From Cubamyces lactineus (taxonomy: Eukaryota > Basidiomycota > Agaricomycetes > Polyporales > Polyporaceae), in contig JACDTU010000014.1 in assembly GCA_022376465.1 (NCBI GenBank), forward strand, positions 496,001-560,000: a DNA stretch of 64,000 nt. Direction: 5' to 3'. Under the pieces are notes generated by a model. That model had not been told where the DNA came from, ran no database searches, and saw only the letters and a list, made by a program, of their open reading frames with translations. The position numbers and the translations under genes were made by a program. Of this stretch, positions 34,194 through 45,969 are shown one piece after another; positions within the stretch are counted from its first letter, which is position 1; every line of letters starts with the position of its first letter.

Positions 34194-35602
34194 CTTGCTC
34201 TACGTGTCTGCCTGTGGCCACGAAGAGGCTGGTCAGGGAGCCTTTTGCGACGGATACCGATCAAGTAGGTAATGTCAGGATGGGACACGAGGGGAGACGG
34301 ACCAAAAACACTGATACCCAAACGCTAGGAGCATCGGGCTTTTATGCGCGAGGGAATGCGCGTCAGGCTCCAACCGTTCGATTCAGTGTTGGTAGAAGCC
34401 CTACCACTATGAACGCGAAACACTTTACGAGAAAGCGCGCGCTGTCTAAAATAACAACTTCCGGCCGTTTGCTATTGCGATAGCCGCTTGCGCGTTATTG
34501 GCGACCTTCCCTCGATTTGTTGTCAAAAATCTGCGCCTGCGCTCTTGTCGCACTCGGCATGAGATCATGCTCTCACCGGTAATACTGATTATCTCAGCCA
34601 ACAGTCTTCAACCCACCGCAGGATCCAGCCGCTCCTTCGATCCAAGGGTTTGCGGACCGCACATCTAACGCCGTGGCTGTCGTTCTCGCACGATGTCTGC
34701 ACAAATGGGAAATGGTCAGACCATACCGGACTAGCCGGGAGTCGCGAATGGCAATAGTAGTTCTCGGACAGTTGCTCAGTCAGCCCCGACGCTGTGAGCC
34801 ACAATTAACATGACAACATCTCACCAGGCCAATGAGTCACATCGCAGTTTCCGGCTTCTGTAGGAACCCCGAGCACGATGCTCAAGTAGTGCTTAACATG
34901 GATCCGTCTCGCTGTTGTGGTCGCTCAGCTCGTAACTACTCCCCGACGACTCGGCTTTCAAGTATCCCGACAGCGCGAACCTCTCTCTGGCGACAGCAAG
35001 AACGTTGGCGACAGAGAGGGACGTACCGTCGGAGCAATTATGCACACACCAGTACCCACCATGCTACTCGAGTACATCTTACTCCGTATGTGAGAAAGGC
35101 GGAAGAAACACAGAGCTCCCGCTACGTCCCCGGGCATTACGGACAGCAAGAGAAGCTCCTAAATCTCGACCTCACCGTGACGTAACCCGCATCGATGGAA
35201 CCCTCAAAACTCTCTCCGACGTTCTGCTTCGAAAGCCGCTCATCTCATCCGTTGCGGCGTCACGCGAGTCCTGATATTGGTTTGTAATAGTATGCAGCAC
35301 ACTCATCTGTCCAAGGGGTAAGTATAGAAAGATATTCGCTGACAGTTGCATCCAGACTCTGTTTGGCCTATTCAAGTTGGCCTGGAATGACATACTTGTA
35401 TTCCAGGTACAGCTACACTGATAGAGGCTTTTGCGCATACGGCCAGACCGATAGCGCCTTACTGAGCTTCAGCTCCGCACCGCAGCCTGAGCCTTCTCAT
35501 CGTATGTCAATGTAGGTACTGACCCTAGGCCAATAGCTAAGACCCCGTATGCTCACTGTGATCTTAGCTGTCTGATAGATCATAGCTACTCAAGTGGACA
35601 CG
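34194..35602. other. intergenic region, divergent promoters
   Basis: These 1,409 bp separate the CoA-ligase-like gene (-) from an unknown gene (+). I find only short frames, no TATA box close to either start, no tRNA and no repeat. Confidence 0.5.
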
Positions 35603-36553
35603 ATGGTAGCGCCGGCTCCGCCTCACAAGGATCCTTACACAGGCTTGACTGCGCCCATGACCACACGCTCGAACTCCACTCGCAACTACGCACTAGACCA
35701 TACGCGACCATGTCCTAGCAAACGTTTCGTCAGACATGACGATGCATCGCAACATACACCAGCTTGCAAGACGGGTCCGCGCGATAGCAGCAATACGTGC
35801 ACCAGACTCCACGTCAAACTGAAGAAGTCTCCCATACCCGCGACGTTGTCTCCAGATTATCTAGTGGATTCTGTGGACAGCATCAAGCGGCCGCCCCCTG
35901 CCAAATCTCGCGCCGACGAAGCTCCACGTTACGCCGACCCTAACGAGGGCGTCTGTGTCTCTGCCTTGCTAGGGTCTAATGGGCCGAAGGACGCGCACTC
36001 CGTGCGGCAAGCATGTACACAAGGTCCCCATGGTAAACGCGCCGCCCAGTTGCCGCACTCGGCGCTTTACACGACATTCACCCCAACCCCGACCCCTCCG
36101 GTCGCACCAGACGCTGTCAGTCGCACACCACTTTTTGATTTCCAACAGTACTCCGATGGTACGCCTGTCCGTCCGGGGGATCGATACGAGACTAAAGATG
36201 CCGTACGGGTGCGGCCCAATGCCTTCCCGACCTCCTTCAATCCTAAGGCAGCTAATGCGCATCGTCCCACCAACATGTCGTCATATGTGAAAATACCGTC
36301 TCGATCGGATCTGCGGGATGCAGAATACCAAGAGCCCCACGAGTCCTCGCGAGAACGGTCTCGCGGCCGTCATCATCGGGCGATCCCATCCAGTTCTATT
36401 CGGCACGACTTGCCTTGGCTGTTGCAGAGGCGCGCGTTCGTTGGACGTCCGGGAACGCCGCATCCTGAGCGCAGTAGAACGTGGTCGAATGCATACGGAG
36501 AAAGAGAGGCGTTCTGCGACCCTCGTCCGCCTTCCCAGCGGAGTCGATCCTGA
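35603..36553 (+). CDS. unrecognised single-exon Pro/Arg/Ser-rich protein
   Basis: One uninterrupted frame of 316 codons runs from ATG at 35603 to TGA at 36551-36553. The product is rich in Pro, Arg, Ser, Thr and His, lacks hydrophobic segments, and has no motif I know. It ends in an Arg/Ser-rich tail (PPSQRSRS). Composition suggests an intrinsically disordered protein. Length alone, at about 60% GC, makes chance unlikely but not impossible, and there is no homology evidence. It is followed by another + strand gene of similar character. Confidence 0.45.
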   Translation: MVAPAPPHKDPYTGLTAPMTTRSNSTRNYALDHTRPCPSKRFVRHDDASQHTPACKTGPRDSSNTCTRLHVKLKKSPIPATLSPDYLVDSVDSIKRPPPAKSRADEAPRYADPNEGVCVSALLGSNGPKDAHSVRQACTQGPHGKRAAQLPHSALYTTFTPTPTPPVAPDAVSRTPLFDFQQYSDGTPVRPGDRYETKDAVRVRPNAFPTSFNPKAANAHRPTNMSSYVKIPSRSDLRDAEYQEPHESSRERSRGRHHRAIPSSSIRHDLPWLLQRRAFVGRPGTPHPERSRTWSNAYGEREAFCDPRPPSQRSRS

Positions 36554-37438
36554 CATAGCTTGTCGAGATATGCCCCCTCCCATTATCTCGCTAACGCCTA
36601 ACCTTGCATATGTACTGTGGAGGGACTGAGAAGGATCAGTTGCATTTGATGTGGCTCCCTCGTAGCGTCCTGGTTGTACCACCGTTAGTGGTCGATTCAG
36701 AATTTATTCGTGGACGCGGACTGGAGTCTGGAGGACAGGTTGCTTTCGGACATTCATAAGCGCCCGTGATGGCAACCGACTCATGATCCAACAGGCTCTT
36801 GTTCTCGCGCGCCACTGTACCAGTTATCGGGTTGCTTCTGCTATGACATGCTGCTACAACACCAATTCTCCAGGTATTGTTCTGACGGACAAATAGGAGA
36901 CCTCGAACGCGAAGAACTCATTCTGTCTTGAAGACAAGAGGAAGGCAGAAGATACCAGAGTTGGCGGCACTCGCGATACCGGCGACTCGGAGCAGTACTG
37001 ATCTTTTGACTGAGGCTTTCTCTACCCGTGGTATCCAGGAGATTCGGACTATAACGACGCTGTTGTCTCCGAAGGTCACAAGACAAAGAGAACCCTCGGC
37101 GTAACAAGTAGTCGTTGACTCTTGGCTCTTGAGTACTGGTTGTCACGACATCAGAGACTTCGTGGATTCACCTACAGAAGAAGCGACTTCCAGCAGTGAT
37201 GCTTGAGATATCGTGATGTACAGTACTTCTTGACTCTCACGCCCTGATATGAGCTTCCACGGTCATAGAGCCCTGGGCCGCTGTGGCGTAGGTCGACGTA
37301 TTCGTAACAAACTCCCCTGGTCGGCGTGATATAAAAGACTTCAAGAGTGAGAATCGTACCGGTGCGGCCAGTCTCTCCACTGATTGTGTCGCCTCTCCCT
37401 CTGTTCATTCACAGACGTTCGTAATACGCTCGCTCCGA
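36554..37438. other. intergenic region before the Cys-rich unknown gene
   Basis: These 885 bp hold the 3' end of one unknown gene and the promoter of the next. A TATAAAA at 37330-37336 is listed separately. Nothing else was recognised. Confidence 0.4.
37330..37336 (+). promoter_or_regulatory. TATA box of the 37439 gene
   Basis: TATAAAA lies 109 bp upstream of the ATG at 37439. A good consensus at this spacing supports the ORF being transcribed. Confidence 0.5.
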
Positions 37439-38326
37439 ATGTACAACCCCTTTTCTCGCCACCACCGAGACCGTCCAAGCAGCCAGAACCGGTCCTTCCA
37501 GCGCCCTATGGAACACCGAGACGCCACGCAGTTCAGGTTCGGCGCAGATGAGGATGGCCTAAGCTCTGTCGGCCTCAGCCTCGCCGGCCTTAGTCTGCGA
37601 ACGCCTTACGACCGTGGTGTACTTTCCCAGCCACACCCTCCGCCTCCGATACATCCTCCTATGCGCATGGTTGGACCTACTTGGGGCAACGAGTCCACGG
37701 CTGTAGCCTCAGATCACCCCGGGGGATCCTCAGGTTACTACGAACAATTCGCGTTGAGCTATGACGAGGAACACGCTGCGACGCCTAAACCGCCCAAACC
37801 GGACGATTTGTTTCGGAAGCCGATCGACATTCCCCAATACTCGGAGGTTCTCGCTCGCCGACACGCGCAGTGCCGTCCCCAGTGGTGCTGCTGGGGCGAA
37901 GAGAGCACTTGTACCAAAGCGTGCCCGTGGGCTCAACCTGCAGCTGCCAACGGCCCTTTTGCTCCCCCGCGTAGCTCCTCCGCCTACAATCCTCGTATGG
38001 ACCCTAGGATCATTGCAGGCGGGAACTACTCTGGTTGGCAGTCCCAGCAGACCCAAATGCCGGTAGCAATGCCCAATTCCTATTATCCTCGATCCATACC
38101 AGCACAGACGTCGTGGTTTGCTCCATCTGAGAACCAGACGTTGTATGGCTTGGTGCGCTACGATTTGCCCACCACTGGCGCTGCGGTGGCATATCCCTGC
38201 TGGGTCTCAGTCGCGATGCCACAAGGTGTTTGGAACAATGGAATTGCTCAATACCCTGCTCGTCCGTGCAAGATCACGGCAGATGGGTGGCCTGTTTCAG
38301 ATCCGCCTCCGCCGTATCGGCCGTGA
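37439..38326 (+). CDS. unrecognised single-exon protein with a Cys/Trp cluster
   Basis: One frame of 295 codons runs from ATG at 37439 to TGA at 38324-38326. A TATAAAA box sits at -109. The N-terminus is Arg/Ser/Pro-rich and disordered (MYNPFSRHHRDRPSSQNRSF). Near residues 142-161 there is a compact cluster, CRPQWCCWGEESTCTKACPW, with five Cys in 18 residues. That could bind metal or form disulphides, but no signal peptide is visible. The C-terminal half is Pro/Tyr/Trp-rich and ends PPPPYRP, a PPxY-like tail that could bind a WW domain. I do not recognise the family. It may be lineage-specific. Confidence 0.55.
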   Translation: MYNPFSRHHRDRPSSQNRSFQRPMEHRDATQFRFGADEDGLSSVGLSLAGLSLRTPYDRGVLSQPHPPPPIHPPMRMVGPTWGNESTAVASDHPGGSSGYYEQFALSYDEEHAATPKPPKPDDLFRKPIDIPQYSEVLARRHAQCRPQWCCWGEESTCTKACPWAQPAAANGPFAPPRSSSAYNPRMDPRIIAGGNYSGWQSQQTQMPVAMPNSYYPRSIPAQTSWFAPSENQTLYGLVRYDLPTTGAAVAYPCWVSVAMPQGVWNNGIAQYPARPCKITADGWPVSDPPPPYRP

Positions 38327-39145
38327 GCCCCGCTCTCTCTGTGCAGCAGCTCGCGAACAGCCCTACTGAACTCCAGCACGAACGCCATATCTTCGAGCCT
38401 CGCATTCCTTTCTACAACGCTGCTCATCCTCATCGTCCTCTCTGGACGCTCTATCCCGTCTGTTTGACCTGACCCCCCTCCGCTCTTTTGCATATCCTTC
38501 GGCTCTATCCTGAAAACACCAAGACCACATCGGCCGTCGGCTGGGCACTGCCGGTTTCTCTAAGTTATATCCCGCCTAAGTCATGGCTGGAACCCCACGC
38601 TCTTTCTATCCCAGTTTCACTCCATCCATCGCTGCAGCAACGTCAGGCTCGTTGTATGCAGACGCATTGAATTGGCGCAAGCCACAACTTTGTTCTCGAT
38701 ATCGTGGCTGCATCGACGAGCAGCACACATTTTCTAATCACGACCTGTAACGATGCTCCTGTTTTACGACTGATGTCCCACTTGATGACTGTAACGACAA
38801 CAACATGACTGTAACGACAACAACATGACTGTAACGACAACAACATGACTGTAACGACAACAACATGACTGTAACGACCCCATAATATACTGGCTACTTA
38901 TGCCCTTGCATGACGCCTCAGTACGCGTAGTAAGAGAATAAGTGTCAGGACGCCTGCTTGCGTTAACGCGATGCGGGCGCCAAATTGACGCGTCGATGCC
39001 TCGCGCACCCGCCACTTGCTGCACGCAGCCACTTTCCTAGCACCTCCTCGGTCGACTCCTGTACACTATACCGAAGACCTATCTAAGAGGAGCCTGGAAA
39101 TACCCACACTGCAATACCTCAAGCGTATCTGCTTTAGCGCTATCG
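38327..39145. other. intergenic region with a minisatellite
   Basis: These 819 bp lie between the Cys-rich unknown gene and dynactin p62. They contain a 20-bp tandem repeat at 38785-38878, listed separately. I see no other feature. Confidence 0.5.
38785..38878. repeat. 20-bp minisatellite, about 4.7 copies
   Basis: The unit ATGACTGTAACGACAACAAC is repeated head-to-tail without mismatch at 38785, 38805, 38825 and 38845, with a 14-bp partial copy at 38865. Identical copies indicate recent slippage or unequal exchange. It lies about 270 bp upstream of the dynactin gene. Confidence 0.95.
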
Positions 39146-41065
39146 ATGGCCCCGAAAATCGAGTACTACTGCCCTTGTACAGCGGAATCTCCCCATCCAC
39201 CACCGCCGCACCTCCCATCGTCATCTTATAGCTTCCACCCTCTTCACAATCTGTTCTTTTGCGAAGAGTGCGATGCGGTGAGGTGCAATCGCTGCGTGTT
39301 GGTTGAAGTCAGTGGCTACTACTGCCCGAACTGCCTCTTCGAAGTCCCCAGCGCAAGTGTGCGCGCGGAGAAGAATAGGTGCGCATTCATCGTCCATGAT
39401 GTACCACAAGTGCATTCTAAACCAATGAACAAGATGCGCGCGGAATTGCTTCATGTGTCCGAACTGCCGAAACACTCTCACCGTGGTGCCATCGGACCCA
39501 CCAGATAACGGAGACAGTAGAACGTCACCTATCGTCGCCACCGCACTCGGAGAACCGCCTTTCTTCCTGTACTGTAATCACTGCCGCTGGGACTCTGCAG
39601 AGGTCGGTATCACATTCGAAAAGCCTACAGGTCTTGCAGGTACGCTTCTTGTACGCGTACTTGGGGCGGAACAAAGACTGAGTACAGACCCTGCGTAGCT
39701 CAACTGCAGAAGTACGAAGACTCCGCGGCCGAATCGCTCGAGTTTGAACGCCTGAAGGAACACTTTGAGCCCTTCCTACGTGCATCCTCTTCCTCCGCAC
39801 TGCCTAGCGCCGCGGCCTCACACCACGTTCACACCAACCCCATCACAGCCGCCGCGTCTTCTGCGCTAGCCCGGGACATCCCCGGCGTGGGCAAATACAA
39901 CCCGCTCGCTCGCAGCCGCATTGGGCGCGACAAGCACGCTCATCGACACGAACTCCCCGATTACAAGGCCCGTGTCGAGATTGCGAACGCTGCCGCGCTG
40001 AGTGGCGAGGCTGACGTTGAGTTTCTCCGTCACCTCGAGACGACCAGTGAGGTTGCTTCACTCGAGCAGCGATGGACCAACAGCTGGGTCGCGTCGCTAC
40101 GCGAGAGGTGTGTTCCGAATCTCCGTGTGCTTGTTAAAGCTGATCGTCGTTCTTCTCCGCTTTCTTGCCTCGCAGCGACCTCAAGCCCTTGCGTATACCC
40201 CTGCAGTCGAAGAAGTCGAAACGCTGTCCGTCATGTAGACACATTCTAATCAAACCAGAGCAGAAGGCGCAGTCAGTACGCTTCAAGATCAAGCTCGTCG
40301 CCGCCAACTACCTGCCCGCAATCACCGTCACGCTCCCGCATGCACAAGCCGCGATCGAGATGATGAAACGTTCTTCGACGCTAGGAAAGTCCACATCAGC
40401 CGCGGTGGCAGAGGAGCAGCAAGCGGCGGGATCGCTCATTGCAGGACACTCATATTCTTTCCACCTCGCATTCACGAACCCGCTCTACGACCCCATTCAA
40501 ATCCGACTTGCGAAGGCGGTGCCCCAGGCGGATGTCAGCGACGCCGACAAAGCACGGCGGAGCACGTTCCACATCCAGCTGCCTAGCGCTGCGTTCCCTG
40601 TCGCCGCGTTCGCGGAGGCGTGGGAGTATGACGACGATGAGGAGGACATGTTCGGGTTGGATGACGATGGCATGGAGGTTGTCGACGTGCGAGGGAAGAA
40701 ATCGAAAGATGGTAGGGGCAAGTCGCGCTCAGTCGGCATCGTCGAACGTCGCGCGAACGTGACGGTCGTGAGCGGCGAGGTGCTCATCCCGAAGGAAGCC
40801 CGCGGTGAAGTCAAGGTGCGTTTGGTGTTGTGTTTGGTGCGGATTGAAGCAACTAACTGGAGAATTACTACAGTTCAACATGTTGGTGTCCTATACTTAC
40901 AGGTCGGACGACCCCGAACCCGCGGAGGACGCCGAGATGGGCACGCCGTCGAGGTCGCATGCAGCGAACAGGGCCCCCGAGATGAAGAACTTCTCGTTCT
41001 ACACTGTCGTCGATCTGGGACCTATCGTATTCCGAGAAGAACCGAAGCCTACTGCAGACCTGTAG
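39146..41065 (+). CDS. dctn4: dynactin subunit 4 (p62)
   Basis: Dynactin p62 is part of the pointed-end complex that helps link dynein to cargo. The start is ATG at 39146-39148 (MAPKIEYYCPC) and the stop TAG is at 41063-41065, with about four introns. The N-terminal Cys-rich domain is clear: FFCEECDAVRCNRC, YYCPNC and, across the first intron, RCARNCFMCPNCRNTL. These pairs are the zinc-binding pattern of the family. A further CPSCRH lies near residue 250. The C-terminal half has acidic and basic patches (DDDEEDMFGLDDDG near 40640) and the conserved beta-rich tail ending FYTVVDLGPIVF. The exon 1 donor is at 39379, and the acceptor that restores RCARNC is at about 39431. Confidence 0.92.
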
Positions 41066-41162
41066 TGTATATACATCGGGACTTGTCAATGCCAGCAGTC
41101 TGTAATATATATAGAGCATCTACAGTAATTGTCGTTGTGGTCCTCTGCCAGTGTTGAGAGTG

Positions 41163-44100
41163 TTACCATTCGTACTCGGGCGCGCCACCCCAGCTATCGT
41201 CGTCGCCTTCTACAACATCCTCCGCGATCATGACTGTGTCCTCCACAGCGATGTCCCTGACCTCGAGCTTCTTCATAGCCCGCTCGGCTGCCGTGAACCT
41301 GACCTCGTCCTCGCTGACGCGGCTGCGATATGACGCCGACACCTCTAGCAGCTTCTCCTCGTCAACAAGCACAACACACTTGACCTGGCCCTTCTCCTTC
41401 TCGATCTTGTATTCCACGTTTCTCTGAGGGTCCTGCTGCGACGCCCAGATCGCGACGCGCGAGACCGGATGCAAAACATCCACATCCTCCACCACGACCC
41501 GCTCGACGATTTGCATTAGCCCGAGGCTCCGCATAACCTGCCGCACCGCGTCGAGGCTGCCCATGGAGTCGACGTAAACCGCGCCGAGGATGCTCTCCAC
41601 CATGTCGCTGATGAACTTCGGTGCCTGCAAGCTCGTGAGCGCCGCCCACGGGTAGATGCTGTCCTCCGCGAGGGCGCGCGCGATTGCGGGGCCGTGTTTC
41701 TGGAAGCGCGCGAAGGTGAGGTTCTGGTCCTCGAGCAAGCGGTGGCTCGAGTGCAGGAGGCACTGCCAGAGGTGGATCCGCTGCGTGTCGTCGACGGTCT
41801 CGAGGCCCGTCGCGGGCGACCAGGTCGGCATAATGGACTCGACGGCGACGGAGGCGTTCAGGCAGATGTACGCGAGGATGTGCGAGTTGACGGCCGCTTC
41901 CTTCTTAATGTGCATGTAGCCCGGGGTGTAGTTCTTGCCCCGGGCGTGGTAGAGGTAGTCGGTGACAACCATGTCGAGCGCGCAGTCTCCCAGGAACTCG
42001 AGCCGCTCGAGGGACATTACGGCTGAGTCGCCTTGGTAGCTCGCGTGCGTGAGGGCCTGGACAAGGAACGTACGTCGCCTGAACTGGTAGTTGAGCATCT
42101 GCTCGACGAGCCCGAGCTGCTCAGGCAAGTCCTCGAGGTCCTCGACCTTGTGCATCTCCTCGATACGTTCGGGGAGCGTCTTCCACGACAGACCAAGGCC
42201 GAAGCGTTTAGCGCACTCGATCGCTAGGTCGAATCCACCGTGCTCGTACGCTGCGCCGATGAGCGATTCGACGACATCCGCAAGCATCTTGGTGGAGAGC
42301 TCCTCGGCGCTCTTCTTGGTCTTCTTGCCCTTATCCTCCCTCTTCTCCACCTCCTGCTCTTCGACTAGGTCGTTCGGCGAGCTCTTGATCGACACGTAGT
42401 GAGGTTTCCACTTTCGTGGAACGAAGCGGTCGCGGATGATCCACCTATACAAGCCCTTCTGCACAGCCTCCTTTGCGAGATTCGAGTTCGCAACCGCGTG
42501 GTCCTTCTTTCGACTGAGGTACCCTTCGTGCCATAGCGGGAACTCTGCGTACAGCTGGTTGCTGCTGAGGAACTTGAGGACAGTGTCGCCCAGCGTTTCT
42601 AGCCGCTGGTAGTGGTAGAGCTCCTGCGAGATCGGCGCTGTGATAGCTGTGAGGAGTAGAGGAAGAGGGACGTTGTAGACGGGCGTCTCTGCCAAGAGAT
42701 CTGTCCGCAGGGCGTTCACAGTCAACGCGTTCGCAAGCCAACGCAAGATCGAAGGCAGTATCAAGGCGTATTGAAGCTCGTTCTGGGAGGCGAGCTCGAC
42801 CAGCGCGTACTTCGGATGGAGCAGGAACGGCGAGTCATCTTGGACGGCGGACTGGCGACGATCGGTGCTCTCGTCCGTGAACGGTATCATGAAGTTTCTG
42901 CGCTTGGGGAGCGACTTCACCACCATGAGCGGGTACGTGACGGCCATGTCAGGGGACATGTCATACTGCTCGCGGAAGCGCTCTTCCTCTTCCGCCGACA
43001 AGGCATCGTATCGCCAGGAGAGCAGCCGGAGAGGTTTGTCGAATTTGTTGACACCCCTCACGATGGCGAGATCGCTGGGATACATGAACTGCTCTCCAAA
43101 CAGAGCTGCGTTCGAGATGTGACGGCCCTCGCCTTGAACAACGAAACCACGGGAATAGCGCTCTTCTTGCCATTGCCGGCGCTCCTCCCAGATCGCCTCG
43201 TCAGGCCAGTCAGAAGTTGGCAGGAAGAGATACGGAAAGTCCATGTTGTCGCGTTCCATACGGCCTCCATAGAGGATGAAGAAGAGTCGGTACGTGTACC
43301 GCCTTGCACGCTGTTCTTCCTCCTCAGTCACCGGGATGAGCTGCGTAGAGGAGATCGACATGGCGACCTCGCCACGCTTGGGGATGTACAACGTCGGAAA
43401 GTCTCCTTGTGCGAACGTAGGCAGGGGCCGGCGCGTGAGCAAGCGTAACGTTGGTAGGCCCTCGACCGTCAATTCGTGTGAGAACCATGCTACAACCTCC
43501 TCAGGCGACAAAGCCCAAGGATCGATCTGGATCGAAACACGCGCAGTGCTCGCGCGTTTGGCGACTTCAGCGAGCATGGCTTCGACCTCCTCCTTCTTGT
43601 CCGGCTCAATGGCGGTGCTCAGAGGCAAGAGATGCTGGTCCAGCAATCCAGCCTTGTATAGCTCACAGTAAGCCTGAAAGGCGACATGCTGCTCCGCCTT
43701 GCGCTTCGTCGAGTGAATACGCGGAGTCGTGAACTTGCGGAGACTGGAGTGTGATCTCAGTCTTTCTGCGACACGATGTACGGAATCGGACCACTCACTA
43801 CTTGGGCAGCGCCCGAGGGAGCGTAACGGTGGCGCCCCAGGGACCCTGGTACGGTGGCTGCTCCCGATTGGAATCCGAGTGCCAGCCATCGGCGTAATCC
43901 GGAGGATCCAGCTCATAGATGGGAACATGGCTGTTCTGTCCTCCACTGGGAATGACGGCGCAGAAGTGGTTCAGATGAGGAATCGCAGAGTGAATGGTCA
44001 GAAGCGCCCTATAGGTGGCAGTGGTAAGCGTAGACTCGCAAAGACTTAGAAAGGCACCCATACCCTGTCGAAGCCACCTGAAACTCCACGTAGTCGTCCA

Positions 44101-45969
44101 TCACATCGTCTTCAACCTCTTGCGCAGCCACTATCGCGTCCCGCCTAGGGTCGTTGTATGCAGCCATCATCTTCTGTTCTGTCTCCTCCCACTCCTTCAC
44201 CTTCTGTGGCCCCGATTCCTCGAACATGATGATGAAACTGCTCCGCTTCCGTCGAGCGCGTCCACGACTCTGCGCCCATGCGACCACGTTCGGAGGAGGG
44301 TCAAAGCGGATGACGCTCCCGCACGCCTGGATGTCGATACCCTCCTCCGCGACTGACGTCGACACGATGAGGTTCTTGTCCCCGATCTTGAAGTCGCGCA
44401 GGGTATCGGCCTGGTTCTCCTCGACGAGATTACGTGTGATGTCAAGGAAGGAGTGCCGCTTGAAGCTCGAGGACGACCCGAGTAGGCAGCCGAGCCGGAA
44501 CAGTTGTGCCGTCTCAGGGATGCAGCGAAGCAATTCGGCCAGCGCGAGCACGGTGTCGCGCCGCGTTACGAAGACGAGGCCGCTGTAATCCTCATCTCTA
44601 GAACGGAACAAGGCCTCCTCGGAGATCAGGCTATCGACGAGAGCACGGACTTTGGGCGTGATACCGTTCACAATATCCTCAGGTTTTGGTGAAGGGGCAA
44701 TGGCATGTACGCGCGCGAGGATCTTGAGCAGGTAGCGCTTCTCCTTCTCTTGCCAGGCGGACATGATGTTATTGTACGGATTCGCCGCCATCTTCGCGCG
44801 TTCGATGACCTTCGCAACGTACCAGTCAGCGGCCCATGGTCCAAGCTCGCGACATATATCCTCGGCAGCGCGAGCGAAGTCTCGCATGCCCTTGTGAGAG
44901 AAGGTATCCTGCTTGTCGACGGCCCTAGACAACTGTTGATCAAGTCTCCGACGATCGTCTCCAGTTTGCAGCCTCGCCAGGCGAGAACGTAAGGAAACGA
45001 CGTAAGGGTCCTCATTGATGTTCATGGCGTCGACCACGGCCTTCAGGGCTTGATAATTGGGGGACGGCAGTCCGTCCCAAGCGTGAGTAGGCGAAGCATA
45101 GAGAACGTGTTTGAACTCCGGTCTATGCACATGCTGTGCCAATTCGTCACGGTTCACGCGTGAAGACCGTATTGTACTGTCAAGGTTCTTCTCCAATTCT
45201 CTATTCCGGATATCAGACCCTCGTCCCACGTATGTACGAGTCATGCACATACCTGAATGCTACATCTACATTACCCCCGTAGATGGGACTGGCAGTCAAG
45301 CCGAGGACCATGGGACGAACACGATCATTAGGATTTGTCAAGTTCGTTCGGGGAGGGAGGGTAGAGTAGAAATTTCTCATGATCATATTGTAAGGATGCC
45401 TTCCGGTAGCATGGTGTGCTTCGTCGAGAACTAGCAGCCCGATATCTGAGCCCATATCGACGTACCCCTTCACGCCATGGTTAGCGTCAGCATCGAGTCA
45501 AGAGCTCATCTGAGGTGTACTAACATGATGCAAAGCGTCAAGAAGGACCTGGGGAGTCGTGACCATAATGCGGTGGGATGCGAGGATTCGTCGCCACAGC
45601 AATGGGTCTTTCCACTGATTGGGTTCCGATGCACCAGATACAAGTCCGACAGACACGGGTATTGAAGTCTTGATGACTTCACATTGTTGTTCGACCAATG
45701 CAACGGTGGGCGCGATGAACCAAGAGACCTGCCTGACATATTGAGTGGCACTGCTTGGTGCAACAGTGAAAGATACGCACCTTCTGCGAATTATGTTCAG
45801 CCTCATGCTTCATCCTCAGCACAGAAATATGCGTCTTTCCAGAACCGGTGTCGAGGGCGATGACTAGGTTCCTGCGGAGGCTTTCATCAAGCAACTCTTG
45901 CTGGTATGCGCGAGTATGCACGATCGGTGGTGTCCGAGCACCTGCATCATCGTCTTCGGATCCTAACAT
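41163..45969 (-). CDS. dcl: Dicer-like RNase III with DExD/H helicase
   Basis: This enzyme cuts long double-stranded RNA into small RNAs for RNA silencing. Six exons from ATG at 45967-45969 to the stop at 41163-41165 give about 1,510 residues. Seen in order are Walker A DTGSGKT (40-46); DEAHH (146-150); motif III GLTASP; a helicase C domain ending with the motif VI region QSRGRARRKRS; a Dicer dimerisation-type region; RNase IIIa with RLETLGD (about 1030) and ADVVESLIGA (about 1142); RNase IIIb with RLEFLGD (about 1233) and SDMVESILGA (about 1365); and a divergent dsRNA-binding-like tail. The Glu/Asp metal-binding residues of both RNase III domains are present, so both active sites look functional. 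No clear PAZ domain is visible, as in many fungal Dicers. It is divergent from the K+ channel gene. Confidence 0.94.
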
